From Pseudomonas pohangensis (lineage in GTDB: Bacteria > Pseudomonadota > Gammaproteobacteria > Pseudomonadales > Pseudomonadaceae), in contig NZ_LT629785.1 of assembly GCF_900105995.1 (NCBI RefSeq), positions 1,488,001 through 1,552,000 of the forward strand: a DNA stretch of 64,000 bases. The letters run 5' to 3'. The notes under the pieces were generated by a model, which was not told the origin of the DNA, made no database searches, and was given only the letters and a program-made list of their open reading frames with translations. Position 1 is the first letter of the stretch; each line of letters opens with the position of its first letter. Below, in pieces: positions 17,864 to 26,784 of the stretch. The position numbers and the translations under genes are program-made.

Positions 17864-19494
17864 AAACCACAAATCCAAAAAGCCCGCTGCAAATGTTCTA
17901 TCACTGGGAGTCGACGACCCCCCATCAGGTGTATCTGCGTCAGCCGAAAAACCTGGAATGGACCGAGTACACCTGGTCACAGGTAGGTGATGCCGTGCGG
18001 CGACTGGCATCTTTTCTGCGCAGTCTGGAACTGCCAGCAGCCAGTCGTATTGCAATCTGGTCATCCAACAGCAAGGACTGGCCGATTGTCGACCTGGCCA
18101 TCATGCTTGCCGGACATATCAGCGTGCCGCTTTACCCGGGCCAAGACATTCCTTCGGCCCGTTACATCCTGGAGCACAGCGAAGCAGCGCTGATTTTTGT
18201 CGGCGCCTTTGATCTGTATGAGCAGGCGGATCAGGCCATTCCAGCTTCCGTGCCGCGGGTTGCCATGCTCGGCTGCAAGGTGCCTTGTCAGTATTCGGTT
18301 GAGGATATTCTGGAAACTTTCCCGCCCTTTACGGAATCACCCGAACCGCTGCCGGGTGACACTCTCACCATCATTTATACCTCCGGTACCACGGGCAACC
18401 CTAAGGGTGTCGAGCATGCCCATAGCACGCCCGGCTATACCTTGCCTGACCTGATTGAGGGTGGACGTATGGTGGTCGGCAATACGCGCTTTTTTTCCTT
18501 TTTGCCCATGGCGCATGCCGGCGAACGCATCATTGTCGAGATGGCATCGTTGTACTGCAATGGACAGGTTTCATTCAGTGAGGGATTGGCTACCTTTGCC
18601 GATGAGCTGCGCTCGGTTCAGCCGCACATATTCTTCTCGGTGCCGCGCCTGTGGATCAAGTTCAAGGAAGGGATTGACGCGAAAATCCCGCCTGCGGCAC
18701 AGGCCAGCCTGTCGCCGGAGATGAAGGCCGGCATTATTCACAACCTGGGGCTGAGCGAGGCTCGTTGCGTTATCACCGGAGCGGCACCCTGCCCACCGAC
18801 GGTTCAAAACTGGTTCATTGATCTCGGGGTGATCTTGCGCGATGGTTACGGCATGACCGAGAACTTCATCCACGGCTGCTTCTGGACCCATAACGATCAC
18901 CCCAAGCCCGGCTGTGTCGGTCGCCAGGGGTCTGAAGTCGAGATGAAACTGTCGGATGCCGGGGAAGTGCTGTTCCGCAGCAAAGGTCTGATGAAGGGTT
19001 ATTACAAGGAACCGGAAAAGACCGCTGAAGTTATCGTCGATGGTTGGTATCACACCGGCGATTCCGGGCGCATCGACGAAGATGGCTGCTTATGGGTAAC
19101 CGGACGCATCAGTGAAGTATTCAAGACCAGCAAGGGCAAGTTTGTTCGTCCTACCGACCTGGAAAGCCGCTTTGGACGCTGCCCGCTGTTGTCCCAGTAT
19201 TGCGTGCTGGGCCACGGCCTGGATCAGCCAGCGGTGCTGGTCAGTTTGTCCGAGTCGGGCCTGAGCCTTGACCGGGAAGCGCTGCAGGAAGAGCTGGGGC
19301 GTGTTCTTGATGTAATCAACTCCGAACTGCCGCCATGGGAGCGCATGCCGCAGATGTTTGTCACCAAACAGGAGTGGAGCATCGCCAATGGCCTGCTGAC
19401 CCCGACGATGAAACTGCGTCGCAAGCAGATCGAAGCGCGCTATCGGCCCTGGATCGAAAGCAACCTGAAGCAGGGGCAGGTGATTTTCGAGTAA
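17827..19494 (+). CDS. AMP-binding acyl-CoA synthetase (long-chain/bubblegum-like)
   Basis: 555 aa from ATG 17827, with AGAGAGG upstream. ANL-superfamily ligase that activates a carboxylic acid to its CoA thioester. Motifs are IIYTSGTTGNPKGVEH (P-loop), RDGYGMTENF, GWYHTGDSGRIDEDG, GRISEVFKTSKGKFVRP and the C-terminal TPTMKLRRKQ lysine region. The first 12 residues (MTHHADINDAVR) match the thiolase at 28298 (MTHHAYIYDAVR), not any ligase sequence I know, and come with the duplicated leader. The native ligase body probably begins near residue 15-20. Divergent from the second AraC gene. Confidence 0.88.
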   Translation: MTHHADINDAVRKTTNPKSPLQMFYHWESTTPHQVYLRQPKNLEWTEYTWSQVGDAVRRLASFLRSLELPAASRIAIWSSNSKDWPIVDLAIMLAGHISVPLYPGQDIPSARYILEHSEAALIFVGAFDLYEQADQAIPASVPRVAMLGCKVPCQYSVEDILETFPPFTESPEPLPGDTLTIIYTSGTTGNPKGVEHAHSTPGYTLPDLIEGGRMVVGNTRFFSFLPMAHAGERIIVEMASLYCNGQVSFSEGLATFADELRSVQPHIFFSVPRLWIKFKEGIDAKIPPAAQASLSPEMKAGIIHNLGLSEARCVITGAAPCPPTVQNWFIDLGVILRDGYGMTENFIHGCFWTHNDHPKPGCVGRQGSEVEMKLSDAGEVLFRSKGLMKGYYKEPEKTAEVIVDGWYHTGDSGRIDEDGCLWVTGRISEVFKTSKGKFVRPTDLESRFGRCPLLSQYCVLGHGLDQPAVLVSLSESGLSLDREALQEELGRVLDVINSELPPWERMPQMFVTKQEWSIANGLLTPTMKLRRKQIEARYRPWIESNLKQGQVIFE

Positions 19495-19788
19495 CTTTGC
19501 AGAAGCAATAAGCTCAGGGCAGCGTAATGCTGCTCACTGCAGCGAGCGGCCTTCCGGCCTTCCGGCTATCAGGGTAGCGGGTCTGTATTATCTTCGCTGC
19601 CCAGGGTCTTTATGGTCCTGGGCGGTGATCCGAATAAGCCCGCGGATACCCGCCCTCAACTTCGACAATCGTCGTCCGGTTGCCGAGCCTGGTTTGGCCA
19701 CCCCGATCAACTCAAAGACCTATTGCAACATTCTGCTAGGCCACCTGTTTGATTACGCTCTGTCTAATCAATACCGACAGGTGCTCTC

Positions 19789-20907
19789 ATGCTCGATACC
19801 ACAGCTCCCAAACTGGCTCTGAATGAAGAGACCTTTCTCTCGCCGCAATGGCTCAGTGCGGCCCTTCGTTCTACCAGGCTCCTGCCGGCTAACAACTCTG
19901 TGTCTCAGGTAAGGCCAGAGCGGTTGAGTGGCGGATTGATGGCCAATACTTATATTTTGCACCTGAGCTATCTCGAGCAAGACGATGCGTTACCGGCATC
20001 AATTGTCGCCAAATTTCCCTCGTCTAACCCGGATAGCCGCGCTGCCGGCAAGGAGATGTTGGCTTACGAGCGAGAAGTGAAATTCTATAAAGAGATATCA
20101 GCTCGGCTGTCCATCAAAGTCCCTGCGCTCTATTACGCCGATATTGATACAGACACGGGAAATTTTGCGCTGCTGATCGAGCATCTGGATCAGGCACGTG
20201 TGGTTACATCGGGTGATTGTAATTTCACACAACTCAAGGCATCGATCAGGGAGCTGGCCAAACTGCACGCTGACACTTGGAACCGCAAGGGTCTGCCTGT
20301 AGCACCCTGGATACTTGCTTTTGACGATGCAGGCTACCAGCAGCAGTACCTGAGCTGGAGCCGGTTGGGCTTGAACATCATGCTCGGGGCGCAGGGCGTA
20401 GATAAACCCGAGTATTTTGAAGCCGTCAGCGAAGGGGTTATCAACTGCCTAAAGGCTTGGCCCGAGTATCTGGCAAGTCACAGCTGCCTGATTCACTGTG
20501 ATTATCGTCTGTCCAACCTTCTGTATCAGGGTGATTCAGAGTCTGTTGCTGTCGACTGGCAGACACTGCATATCGGCAACCCGGGGTTTGATACCTTTTA
20601 CTTTATTCACAGCAGCCAGGTGAGTGATGAGGAGGGGCTTGAACTATTGCGTGCTTATTATGATGTTCTCAGTGCGCAACTGGGCGACAGCTACAGTTGG
20701 GATGCGTGCCTGGAAGATTATTATCTGGGCGTCATCTACGCCGCTTTTATGGTTATGGTTACCACCTTCGGTGTGGGTGCCAACAGTTTGTCAGAAGTGG
20801 CCAAAGCGCAAATATTTTCTATTGTGCCTGTATATTGGGGATTCATTGAGCGCCATAAAATTATTGATCGCTTTATGGCTCTTGAGCTTGAAGGTTGTAG
20901 TGCATAA
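19789..20907 (+). CDS. APH/ecdysteroid-kinase-like phosphotransferase
   Basis: 372 aa from ATG 19789. Protein-kinase-like fold of the aminoglycoside phosphotransferase/EcKinase group. LSGGLMANTYILHLSY forms a glycine-rich start, SIVAKFPSSNPDSR carries the lysine strand, and FALLIEHLDQARV is the hinge. LIHCDYRLSNLLYQ is the catalytic HxDxxxxN loop, and AVDWQTLHIGNPGFD is the metal-binding Asp. Homologues sit in steroid, terpene and fatty-acid catabolic clusters and are fused to acyl-CoA dehydrogenase in ACAD11, where they phosphorylate hydroxyacyl groups. Here it follows the acyl-CoA synthetase by 294 bp. Phosphorylation of a hydroxylated intermediate is an inference. Confidence 0.8.
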   Translation: MLDTTAPKLALNEETFLSPQWLSAALRSTRLLPANNSVSQVRPERLSGGLMANTYILHLSYLEQDDALPASIVAKFPSSNPDSRAAGKEMLAYEREVKFYKEISARLSIKVPALYYADIDTDTGNFALLIEHLDQARVVTSGDCNFTQLKASIRELAKLHADTWNRKGLPVAPWILAFDDAGYQQQYLSWSRLGLNIMLGAQGVDKPEYFEAVSEGVINCLKAWPEYLASHSCLIHCDYRLSNLLYQGDSESVAVDWQTLHIGNPGFDTFYFIHSSQVSDEEGLELLRAYYDVLSAQLGDSYSWDACLEDYYLGVIYAAFMVMVTTFGVGANSLSEVAKAQIFSIVPVYWGFIERHKIIDRFMALELEGCSA

Positions 20908-21298
20908 AAAGTTTTAGCGTGGGTATTCATATATTCAAGTGCGCACTCGGTTTCTGTTTGACTAAATAGACTCCGCCTCAATTACAAGGAAAGCATGCTT
21001 GCTCGCTGTGCCTGCTGTTTGTAGCGCAGTGTAATTATTGCTTTTCTTGTTGTTGTCAAGTGCAGTCGCCAACAAGATCCGGACACTGGATTAAGTTTTC
21101 TCTCAGCAATTGCCGGTGGCTTCCTTTCATTGAATTGATGTGCAGGGGGCCAGTTGTGTCTGCGCGCCAGGCAGTGGCAGCGGCCATGGTTTCAGGCATG
21201 GCTGATCTCCCCGGGCCAGAACTGGCCAGGCATCGAAACATCGGACGCAGCAGTCAACAGGCTGCATTCAGTCAGGTTGTTCAATCTGGGCTTGCTTG

Positions 21299-21430
21299 TT
21301 GCCATTGCCCTTGCAGCTTATGCGGAATCAAGGCGTTAACAGCCCCGCGGATGACCGTTTGGCACAAGTTATTGGCCAATTGCAGCATGGGTACTGGTCG
21401 GTAAGTTCATTAGATTTACTTCATTACTGG
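21299..21430. repeat. Duplicated block, copy A
   Basis: About 130 bp that align with 25640-25779. Shared stretches include TTGCCATTGC, TGCGGAATCA, TTAACAGCC, TGACCGT, TGGCACA, TTGGCCAA, CAGCATGGGTA and TTCATTAGATT. Identity is roughly two-thirds to three-quarters by eye. It ends where the AraC fragment begins. Confidence 0.7.
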
Positions 21431-21433
21431 CGA

Positions 21434-21608
21434 CTGAAGTGGATCGCATTGCGTGGCTGATTGCAGTTGACCGGTGCGCCATAGAACAGCAGCCGGTACT
21501 CCTCGCTGAAGTCAGGCTTCGGGGGCGTTAGTTCCACCTTGGCGATCGGTAGAACCCGTTGGCCAACCAGAAGTGCATGCGCTGCGCGCTGGTTAAATGG
21601 GTTTCTAG
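21434..21608 (-). pseudogene. Fragment of an AraC/OruR regulator gene
   Basis: About 175 bp aligning with the middle of the second AraC gene (around 17075-17250). Reading the minus strand gives FWLANGF, then after a one-base deletion FLPIAKVEL and DFSEEYRLLFYGAPV, against FLPIEKVEL and DFSEEYRLIFYGAPV in the intact protein. The helix-turn-helix end is absent. It is a relic of a third copy of this regulator beside the DUF1302/DUF1329 pair. Confidence 0.8.
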
Positions 21609-21798
21609 ATTTTCCAATCTGTGCGCCGTTTTTGAGCGCTGCAGTAAAGATCTGGCAATCGGAATGTTTGTGCTTCAGGGCGAACTAACGGATGCCATTT
21701 TGGCCGGCGCAACAGGCCAGCAAAGTTGAACTTGATCCGGTCATGTCGATTGGGTGAAGGCTGTTTGTAAACAACAATAATAAAGGGTCTAAAGTGCT

Positions 21799-23646
21799 AT
21801 GAAGAAAACTAACGCTATATACGTCATGCGGCGGGGAGCGCTGGCAACAGCTGTGCTCGCCGCGATCTGGAATGCTCCGCTACAGGCATTTGAACTGGAT
21901 ACCGGTAATCCGGATCTGGTGGTGCGCTTTGATAACACGGTGCGGTTGAATTACGCGCAACGGGTAGAGTCGGCCAACTCGAAACTTGCCGCGTCCTATA
22001 ACGGCAACGACGGTGACAACAACTTCTCGTCAGGCTCGCCGGTTTCCCAGCGGGCGGACCTGCTCACCGAGTTTGATGTGGTTTATCAGGGCAACAAAGG
22101 TTTTCGGGTGTCTACCGCCAGTTGGTACGACGCTGCTTATGAAAATGTCGGCAATAACAGCAGCATTTCATCCAACCAGCTGAAAAACGGCCGTACGACC
22201 AATCATGGTCTGAGCAATTATGCCGATCGTTATTACAACGGCCCGTCCGGCGAAATTCTCGATGCCTTCGTATTTGCCGGCACCGAGTTTGATAACAACA
22301 TGGTTCTCAACGGCAAGTTCGGGCAAACCACCAACTACTGGGGTGAAGCGCTGTTCAATATCACGCAGGGCAACAGTTTTGGTCAGGGCGGTGTGGACTT
22401 GGGCAAGGCCTTGGCCGTGCCCGGTACCGAAGCCAAAGAGCTGTTTATTCCTCGCAAGCAGATCTATGGCACCTTGCTGGTCAATCAGGAACTGACTTTC
22501 GGTGCGCAATATTTCTTCGGTTGGGACAACTCGCGACTGGCTGCATCCGGTACCTATCTGAGTGCCAACGACCCGGTGCAGGCAGATAACCTGGGGCTGG
22601 TGGTTGGAGCCAATCCGCTTGCGGGCAGCGGTGCCCCCTTCTGCGACCCGGTGCTGGATTGTAACTCGTCACTCTGGCTGCGCGACGAACATGTGTTCAA
22701 ACCGCAGAAATCCGGCGACTACGGCCTGATGGCCAAGTGGAGTCCCGAGTGGCTGGACGGCACGTTGAGCGCGTTCTACCGGGAAACTTCGGATTTGCTG
22801 CCCTATCTGGCAATAAATGTCGATGCGGCTGCGTTCGGTAATCCGGCCAATCTCAATAGCGGCAATATTGGCAGCTATAACGAGTACTACGCCGACGATA
22901 TCAAGTTGTACGGCCTCAGCTTGTCAAAAAACATCGGCAGCGTTTCCGTCGGCTGGGATCTGAACTACCGCACCAACATGCCGCTACGCAGCGTGGCCGC
23001 AACTATCGATGCGGCAGCAGCGGCAGCAGGGCTGCCTGGTTATATTGCTGCGGCACCCACCGGCACGGGGGAAATTCCGGGGTCGCGTGGTGACACCATT
23101 CACTCGGTGCTCAACGGTCTTCAGCTGTATGGCGATTCTCCGTTATGGGACGCTGCTTCCCTGGCGGTCGAGCTGGGCTACGACCATATCGTTTCGGTCG
23201 ATAGCAAGAATGAGAATCTCTACAAGGGGTCTTCCTGGTACCGCGGGAAAGACAAGGTCACGCCTAACTACTGGTCGTTCCAGGGTTCCTTCACGCCCAC
23301 CTGGTACCAGGTTTTCCCCAGCGTCGATCTGTCCATGCCGATGGTCTATGGCGTTGGTCTGGATGGTGTGTCCGCCACCACCACTGGCGGCAGTGAAAAT
23401 GCCGGCACTTACTCGGTTGGCATCTCGGCCGATGTCTACAACAAATACACCTTTGACCTGAAGTACGTCGATTACTTCGGTCCGTTCGACACCTGCGAGA
23501 ACGGCCTGACCGACGGGAATGCTCCCGATGCAGCGGCCGGCGGGGCCTACACCTGCACGCCGGGTCAGGTTACCAACTATGCCGACTCCAACCCGGCACT
23601 TAAAGACCGCGGCATGCTTACCGCGACCTTCAAGACCTCTTTCTGA
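21799..23646 (+). CDS. DUF1302 family outer-membrane protein
   Basis: 615 aa. Starts with a long signal peptide (MKKTNAIYVMRRGALATAVL, cleavage near QAFE), and the mature protein begins FELDTGNPDLVVRFDNTVRL, the DUF1302 signature. The sequence alternates short amphipathic strands, ends in TATFKTSF with a terminal Phe, and has two Cys pairs, consistent with an outer-membrane beta-barrel. DUF1302 proteins occur with DUF1329 proteins in clusters for hydrophobic substrates (steroids, terpenoids, aromatics) and are thought to help uptake or export; no member's role is certain to me. Forms an operon with the next gene (39-bp gap). Confidence 0.88.
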   Translation: MKKTNAIYVMRRGALATAVLAAIWNAPLQAFELDTGNPDLVVRFDNTVRLNYAQRVESANSKLAASYNGNDGDNNFSSGSPVSQRADLLTEFDVVYQGNKGFRVSTASWYDAAYENVGNNSSISSNQLKNGRTTNHGLSNYADRYYNGPSGEILDAFVFAGTEFDNNMVLNGKFGQTTNYWGEALFNITQGNSFGQGGVDLGKALAVPGTEAKELFIPRKQIYGTLLVNQELTFGAQYFFGWDNSRLAASGTYLSANDPVQADNLGLVVGANPLAGSGAPFCDPVLDCNSSLWLRDEHVFKPQKSGDYGLMAKWSPEWLDGTLSAFYRETSDLLPYLAINVDAAAFGNPANLNSGNIGSYNEYYADDIKLYGLSLSKNIGSVSVGWDLNYRTNMPLRSVAATIDAAAAAAGLPGYIAAAPTGTGEIPGSRGDTIHSVLNGLQLYGDSPLWDAASLAVELGYDHIVSVDSKNENLYKGSSWYRGKDKVTPNYWSFQGSFTPTWYQVFPSVDLSMPMVYGVGLDGVSATTTGGSENAGTYSVGISADVYNKYTFDLKYVDYFGPFDTCENGLTDGNAPDAAAGGAYTCTPGQVTNYADSNPALKDRGMLTATFKTSF

Positions 23647-23685
23647 ACCAAGCCGCGTTGATAACTCAATTTAGAGAACAATAAA

Positions 23686-25056
23686 ATGAAGACTGTACAA
23701 CGTTTTTTAGCTGCTGCACTGACGGTGACCATGGCCGGTGGAGCACACGCCGGAGTATCGCCGGAACAGGCTGCCCAACTGGGTCAGTCGCTGACCATGC
23801 TGGGTGCGGAAAAAGCCGCAAACACGGCAGGTACCATCCCTGAGTTTACCGGTGGTTTACCCATTGATACGGCACCGCCAGGCTACAAGCCGGGTGACGG
23901 CATTCGTCCTGATCCGTTTGCTGCGGAAAAGCCGCGCCTGGTGATCGACAGCAAGAACATGGCAGAACACAAGGAACAGCTCACGGCGGTTACCCAAGAG
24001 CTGATGTTGCGCTTTCCAGACTTCCGTATAGACGTCTATCCAACCCACCGCTCGGCAACCATTCCCAAGGCATACCTCGACAACACGCTACTCAATGCCA
24101 CGGGGGCTAGAAGTGTGGACGAGGGGATGGGGCTGGAAAACACCCTGCCAGGTACGCCGTTTCCGATTCCACAAACGGGTGCCGAGGTCATGTGGAACCA
24201 CCTGCTGCGCTACGCGGGTCAGGCGCAGTTGGCAAAATATGATTCCTGGAACGTTGACTCTTCCGGCACACAAGTGCTGGCAACTACCGGTTTGGCGACA
24301 TTTCAGTACCCTTTGAACGATCCGGCCCATATCAATACGCCAAGCTCGCCTACCGAGGTGCGGAATATGTTGAAGGTGGAATACACCGCTCCGGTGCGCC
24401 GGGTGGGTGAAGCCATCTTGGTGTATGACTCGGTCAACCCGATCAAAGCACCCCGCAAAGCCTGGCAATACCTTCCCGGGCAGCGTCGGGTGAAGTTGGC
24501 GCCGGATATCTGCTGTGATGCGCCGAACCCGGGCACGGTGGGTGCCAGTACTTACGATGATGCCTTCGTGTTCAACGGTGCCATGGATCGTTACGACTGG
24601 AAACTGCTTGGCAAGAAGGAAATGTACGTTCCGTATAACGACTACAAACTGATCTTTGCGAAAGAGCCGAGCAAAGTTCTGGGGCGCAATTTCCTTGAAC
24701 CGGAATACGTGCGCTGGGAGTTGCATCGGGTCTGGGTAGTTGAAGCCACGTTGAAGCCGGGCAAGCGTCACATCTATACCCGCCGCACGTTTTATATCGA
24801 TGAGGACAGCTGGGTGGCTGTTGCATCTGACGAGTACGATGCTAATGGCGGGCTGTTTCGTGGCACATATGCCTACATGGCGCCACTCTGGGATGTGCAG
24901 GTGCCCATCGCTAACAGCTACGCGACCTACGACCTGATTGGTGGGGTCTATAACATGTCAGGCCTGTTTGGCCCGTACTTTGGTATCAAGGACATCGGCA
25001 GTCTGAGCAGTACGCAGTGGTCGCCGCAGTCGTTGGCTGGTTCGGGAATTCGTTGA
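23686..25056 (+). CDS. DUF1329 family periplasmic/outer-membrane lipid-associated protein
   Basis: 456 aa. Signal peptide MKTVQRFLAAALTVTMAGGAHA, followed by the usual SPEQAAQLGQSLTMLGAEKA. Family fragments are FTGGLPIDTAPPGYKPGDG, YPTHRSATIPKAYLD, WQYLPGQRRVKLAPD and RRTFYIDEDSWVAVASDEYD. DUF1329 has a LolB/LolA-like fold in related families, and partners DUF1302 proteins. A pair of this kind probably handles a lipophilic substrate at the envelope for the island's catabolic enzymes. A hairpin with a T-run ends the unit at 25357-25382. Confidence 0.88.
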   Translation: MKTVQRFLAAALTVTMAGGAHAGVSPEQAAQLGQSLTMLGAEKAANTAGTIPEFTGGLPIDTAPPGYKPGDGIRPDPFAAEKPRLVIDSKNMAEHKEQLTAVTQELMLRFPDFRIDVYPTHRSATIPKAYLDNTLLNATGARSVDEGMGLENTLPGTPFPIPQTGAEVMWNHLLRYAGQAQLAKYDSWNVDSSGTQVLATTGLATFQYPLNDPAHINTPSSPTEVRNMLKVEYTAPVRRVGEAILVYDSVNPIKAPRKAWQYLPGQRRVKLAPDICCDAPNPGTVGASTYDDAFVFNGAMDRYDWKLLGKKEMYVPYNDYKLIFAKEPSKVLGRNFLEPEYVRWELHRVWVVEATLKPGKRHIYTRRTFYIDEDSWVAVASDEYDANGGLFRGTYAYMAPLWDVQVPIANSYATYDLIGGVYNMSGLFGPYFGIKDIGSLSSTQWSPQSLAGSGIR

Positions 25057-25356
25057 TCGGCGATTGAGCATGGCATTCACTTGCCGGATTGCAGGCGAAA
25101 ATCTGTTCCGGCAAGTGAGCTTTAAAGTCGTGGGTTTGTATAGGTTTTGACTGGCCGCAGTGCGTGTTTGCGCAGCTACTCACTGATGGCCCCGCAAGTG
25201 CGCAGCGGAGTGAATATTAAAGTTTCGCAGCCAACGTCAGCACCCGGACTTTCTGCGTTTAGTTGAAGTTGGGTTGTTCGGCCAAGACCTGCGAAGCGGG
25301 TACCTGCCAGTAATTACTCCGATGCGCATCGGCATCATCCACTTGCAAGAAAATTG

Positions 25357-25382
25357 GCCCGGCTTGACCGGGCATTTTTTTT
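25357..25382 (+). terminator. Terminator of the DUF1302-DUF1329 unit
   Basis: GCCCGG / CCGGGC stem, five-base loop CTTGA, then A followed by eight T. It lies 300 bp downstream of the DUF1329 stop. Confidence 0.8.
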
Positions 25383-25639
25383 GCTACGTTTTCGTAGTCT
25401 GTCCAATACGACCTGGCTCAAGTCCAGTCCGGTGACTGAAGGGTTGCCACGAGCACTTACGTCGCAAGTTACTTTCTTAGCCGGCCATCGTCCGCTGACA
25501 GAGCGCTTAGCCGGTCTGGCTAATCGGCAAATAGCCCGGTTCATCGGGGGTGAGCAGATCCGGAGTTGAGCAAGAGCTGTTGCACAGCGGGGGCGGCTCC
25601 GGTCAGCGGCAATACTCGAGAAGAACACTCGGCAAGCAT

Positions 25640-25779
25640 ATTGCCATTGCAGTTGCCTGCCTCGGCTACTGCGGAATCAGTGCCTTAACAGCCTCGCCAG
25701 TGACCGTCTGGCACAGATACTTGGCCAACTACAGCATGGGTATTGCTGGGTAAATTCATTAGATTCAATTTTTCACTGA
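25640..25779. repeat. Duplicated block, copy B
   Basis: Counterpart of 21299-21430. It lies immediately upstream of the CrtC/AttH-like gene at 25800, so it probably includes that gene's promoter. Whether the homology reflects a promoter or an older, decayed gene end cannot be decided: in one frame both copies end in a stop at the same aligned place. Confidence 0.65.
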
Positions 25780-25799
25780 CTATCAGACAAGGCAATTCT

Positions 25800-26720
25800 A
25801 TGTTGACCGATCACGATGAATTTCTGCATCTGGGCTATCCAAAGGGCAGTCAAGCCCCATGGAAAGAAAACTACTATTTTAATTTTTGTGACCGCAAGGC
25901 CAACGCGCTGGGCATAATTCATGCCTCACTGCAGCGTGACAAAGGTGTCCTGACCATACGTACACATCAGGTGCTTGATGGTAAGCAATTCAACTACGTG
26001 AATACCCTTGCCTGGCCACCCGGGGTGGGTGCTCGCTCTGAACAGGTGGTGTTGACCGACGGCGCACTCGGCATTGAGGTGCTGGAGCCTTTTAACGCTC
26101 ATCGCATTCAGCTGACGCATGACGAGCTTTCAATGACGCTTAATTACCGCAAGCGCTTTGAGGCCTTTGATTACCCTGACGCCCATTCTCCTGCGGAGGG
26201 TTTGCCAGAGGCCGACAAGGCTATGGACGTCAAGCACTACGAGCAGGGAATGACCGTGGAAGGCACGATTGACTTCAACGGTAAACGGTATGAGATCAAC
26301 TGCTTGGGTCATAGAGATCACACGTGGGGGTTTCGCGATGAGTCCGGTTTGCGCGGTTGGAACTGGGTGGCCATGCAAGGGGAGAACTCCTCGATCAACC
26401 TGACCCAGGTGCGCAGGCGGGATTGGGCCAATACTGAAATGGGTTTTATCTCGTACACCGATAAAGCCCTGGCGGTTACCGCAGTGGAGGTTGCAGATAT
26501 TCGTTACAACGAACTGCAAGAACCTGTCGTTACGCGCTATGCGGTGACGCTGGAGGACGATAGTCGCTTGCACATTACCGCTACGCGTTTCACCCGGATG
26601 TTTTTGGACGACCCCAAAAGAAACGGCGTTATTTTCCACGAGAATTTCTCTGAATTCGTGATCGAGGAAACCGGGGAGAAGGGCGTCGGTGTTGATGAAC
26701 ACATGCTGCTAGTAAAGTAG
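25800..26720 (+). CDS. CrtC/AttH-like (DUF7064/7065-type) protein
   Basis: 306 aa from ATG 25800, with AAGG upstream; the frame is open earlier but without a ribosome site. Beta-rich soluble protein with WKENYYFNFCDRKANALG near the start, and the distinctive INCLGHRDHTWGFRD followed by GWNWVAMQGE. These fragments recall lipocalin-like tandem proteins of the hydroxyneurosporene synthase/AttH group, which bind hydrophobic terpenoids. Homologues I have in mind appear in lipid catabolic clusters, annotated as DUF7064/7065. Family assignment is tentative; there is no signal peptide. Followed by the third AraC gene 64 bp downstream. Confidence 0.65.
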   Translation: MLTDHDEFLHLGYPKGSQAPWKENYYFNFCDRKANALGIIHASLQRDKGVLTIRTHQVLDGKQFNYVNTLAWPPGVGARSEQVVLTDGALGIEVLEPFNAHRIQLTHDELSMTLNYRKRFEAFDYPDAHSPAEGLPEADKAMDVKHYEQGMTVEGTIDFNGKRYEINCLGHRDHTWGFRDESGLRGWNWVAMQGENSSINLTQVRRRDWANTEMGFISYTDKALAVTAVEVADIRYNELQEPVVTRYAVTLEDDSRLHITATRFTRMFLDDPKRNGVIFHENFSEFVIEETGEKGVGVDEHMLLVK

Positions 26721-26784
26721 GTCGCAGGGCTGGTCACTTGGGATAGCGCCCAGGCATTTTTTACACTATTGCGTTGGGGTTGGA

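Larger units (their letters stand above)
20908..21798. other. Gene-free 0.9-kb region with decayed sequence
   Basis: No intact gene. It contains an AraC gene fragment on the minus strand (21434-21608) and one copy of a duplicated block (21299-21430). The first 390 bp hold nothing I can identify. The last 130 bp lead to the DUF1302 gene and presumably contain its promoter. Confidence 0.7.
25057..25799. other. Intergenic region with terminator and duplicated block
   Basis: 743 bp with no gene I can support. It holds a terminator (25357-25382) and block copy B (25640-25779), which ends 20 bp before the next start. A minus-strand open frame near 25335-25628 has an Arg/Ser-rich translation without ribosome site or recognised family, and it reads across the terminator. 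Confidence 0.65.

Noticed and set aside
25335..25628. Possible small gene on the minus strand
   Set aside because: Arg/Ser-rich translation, no ribosome site, and it runs through the terminator at 25357-25382. I cannot tie it to a family.
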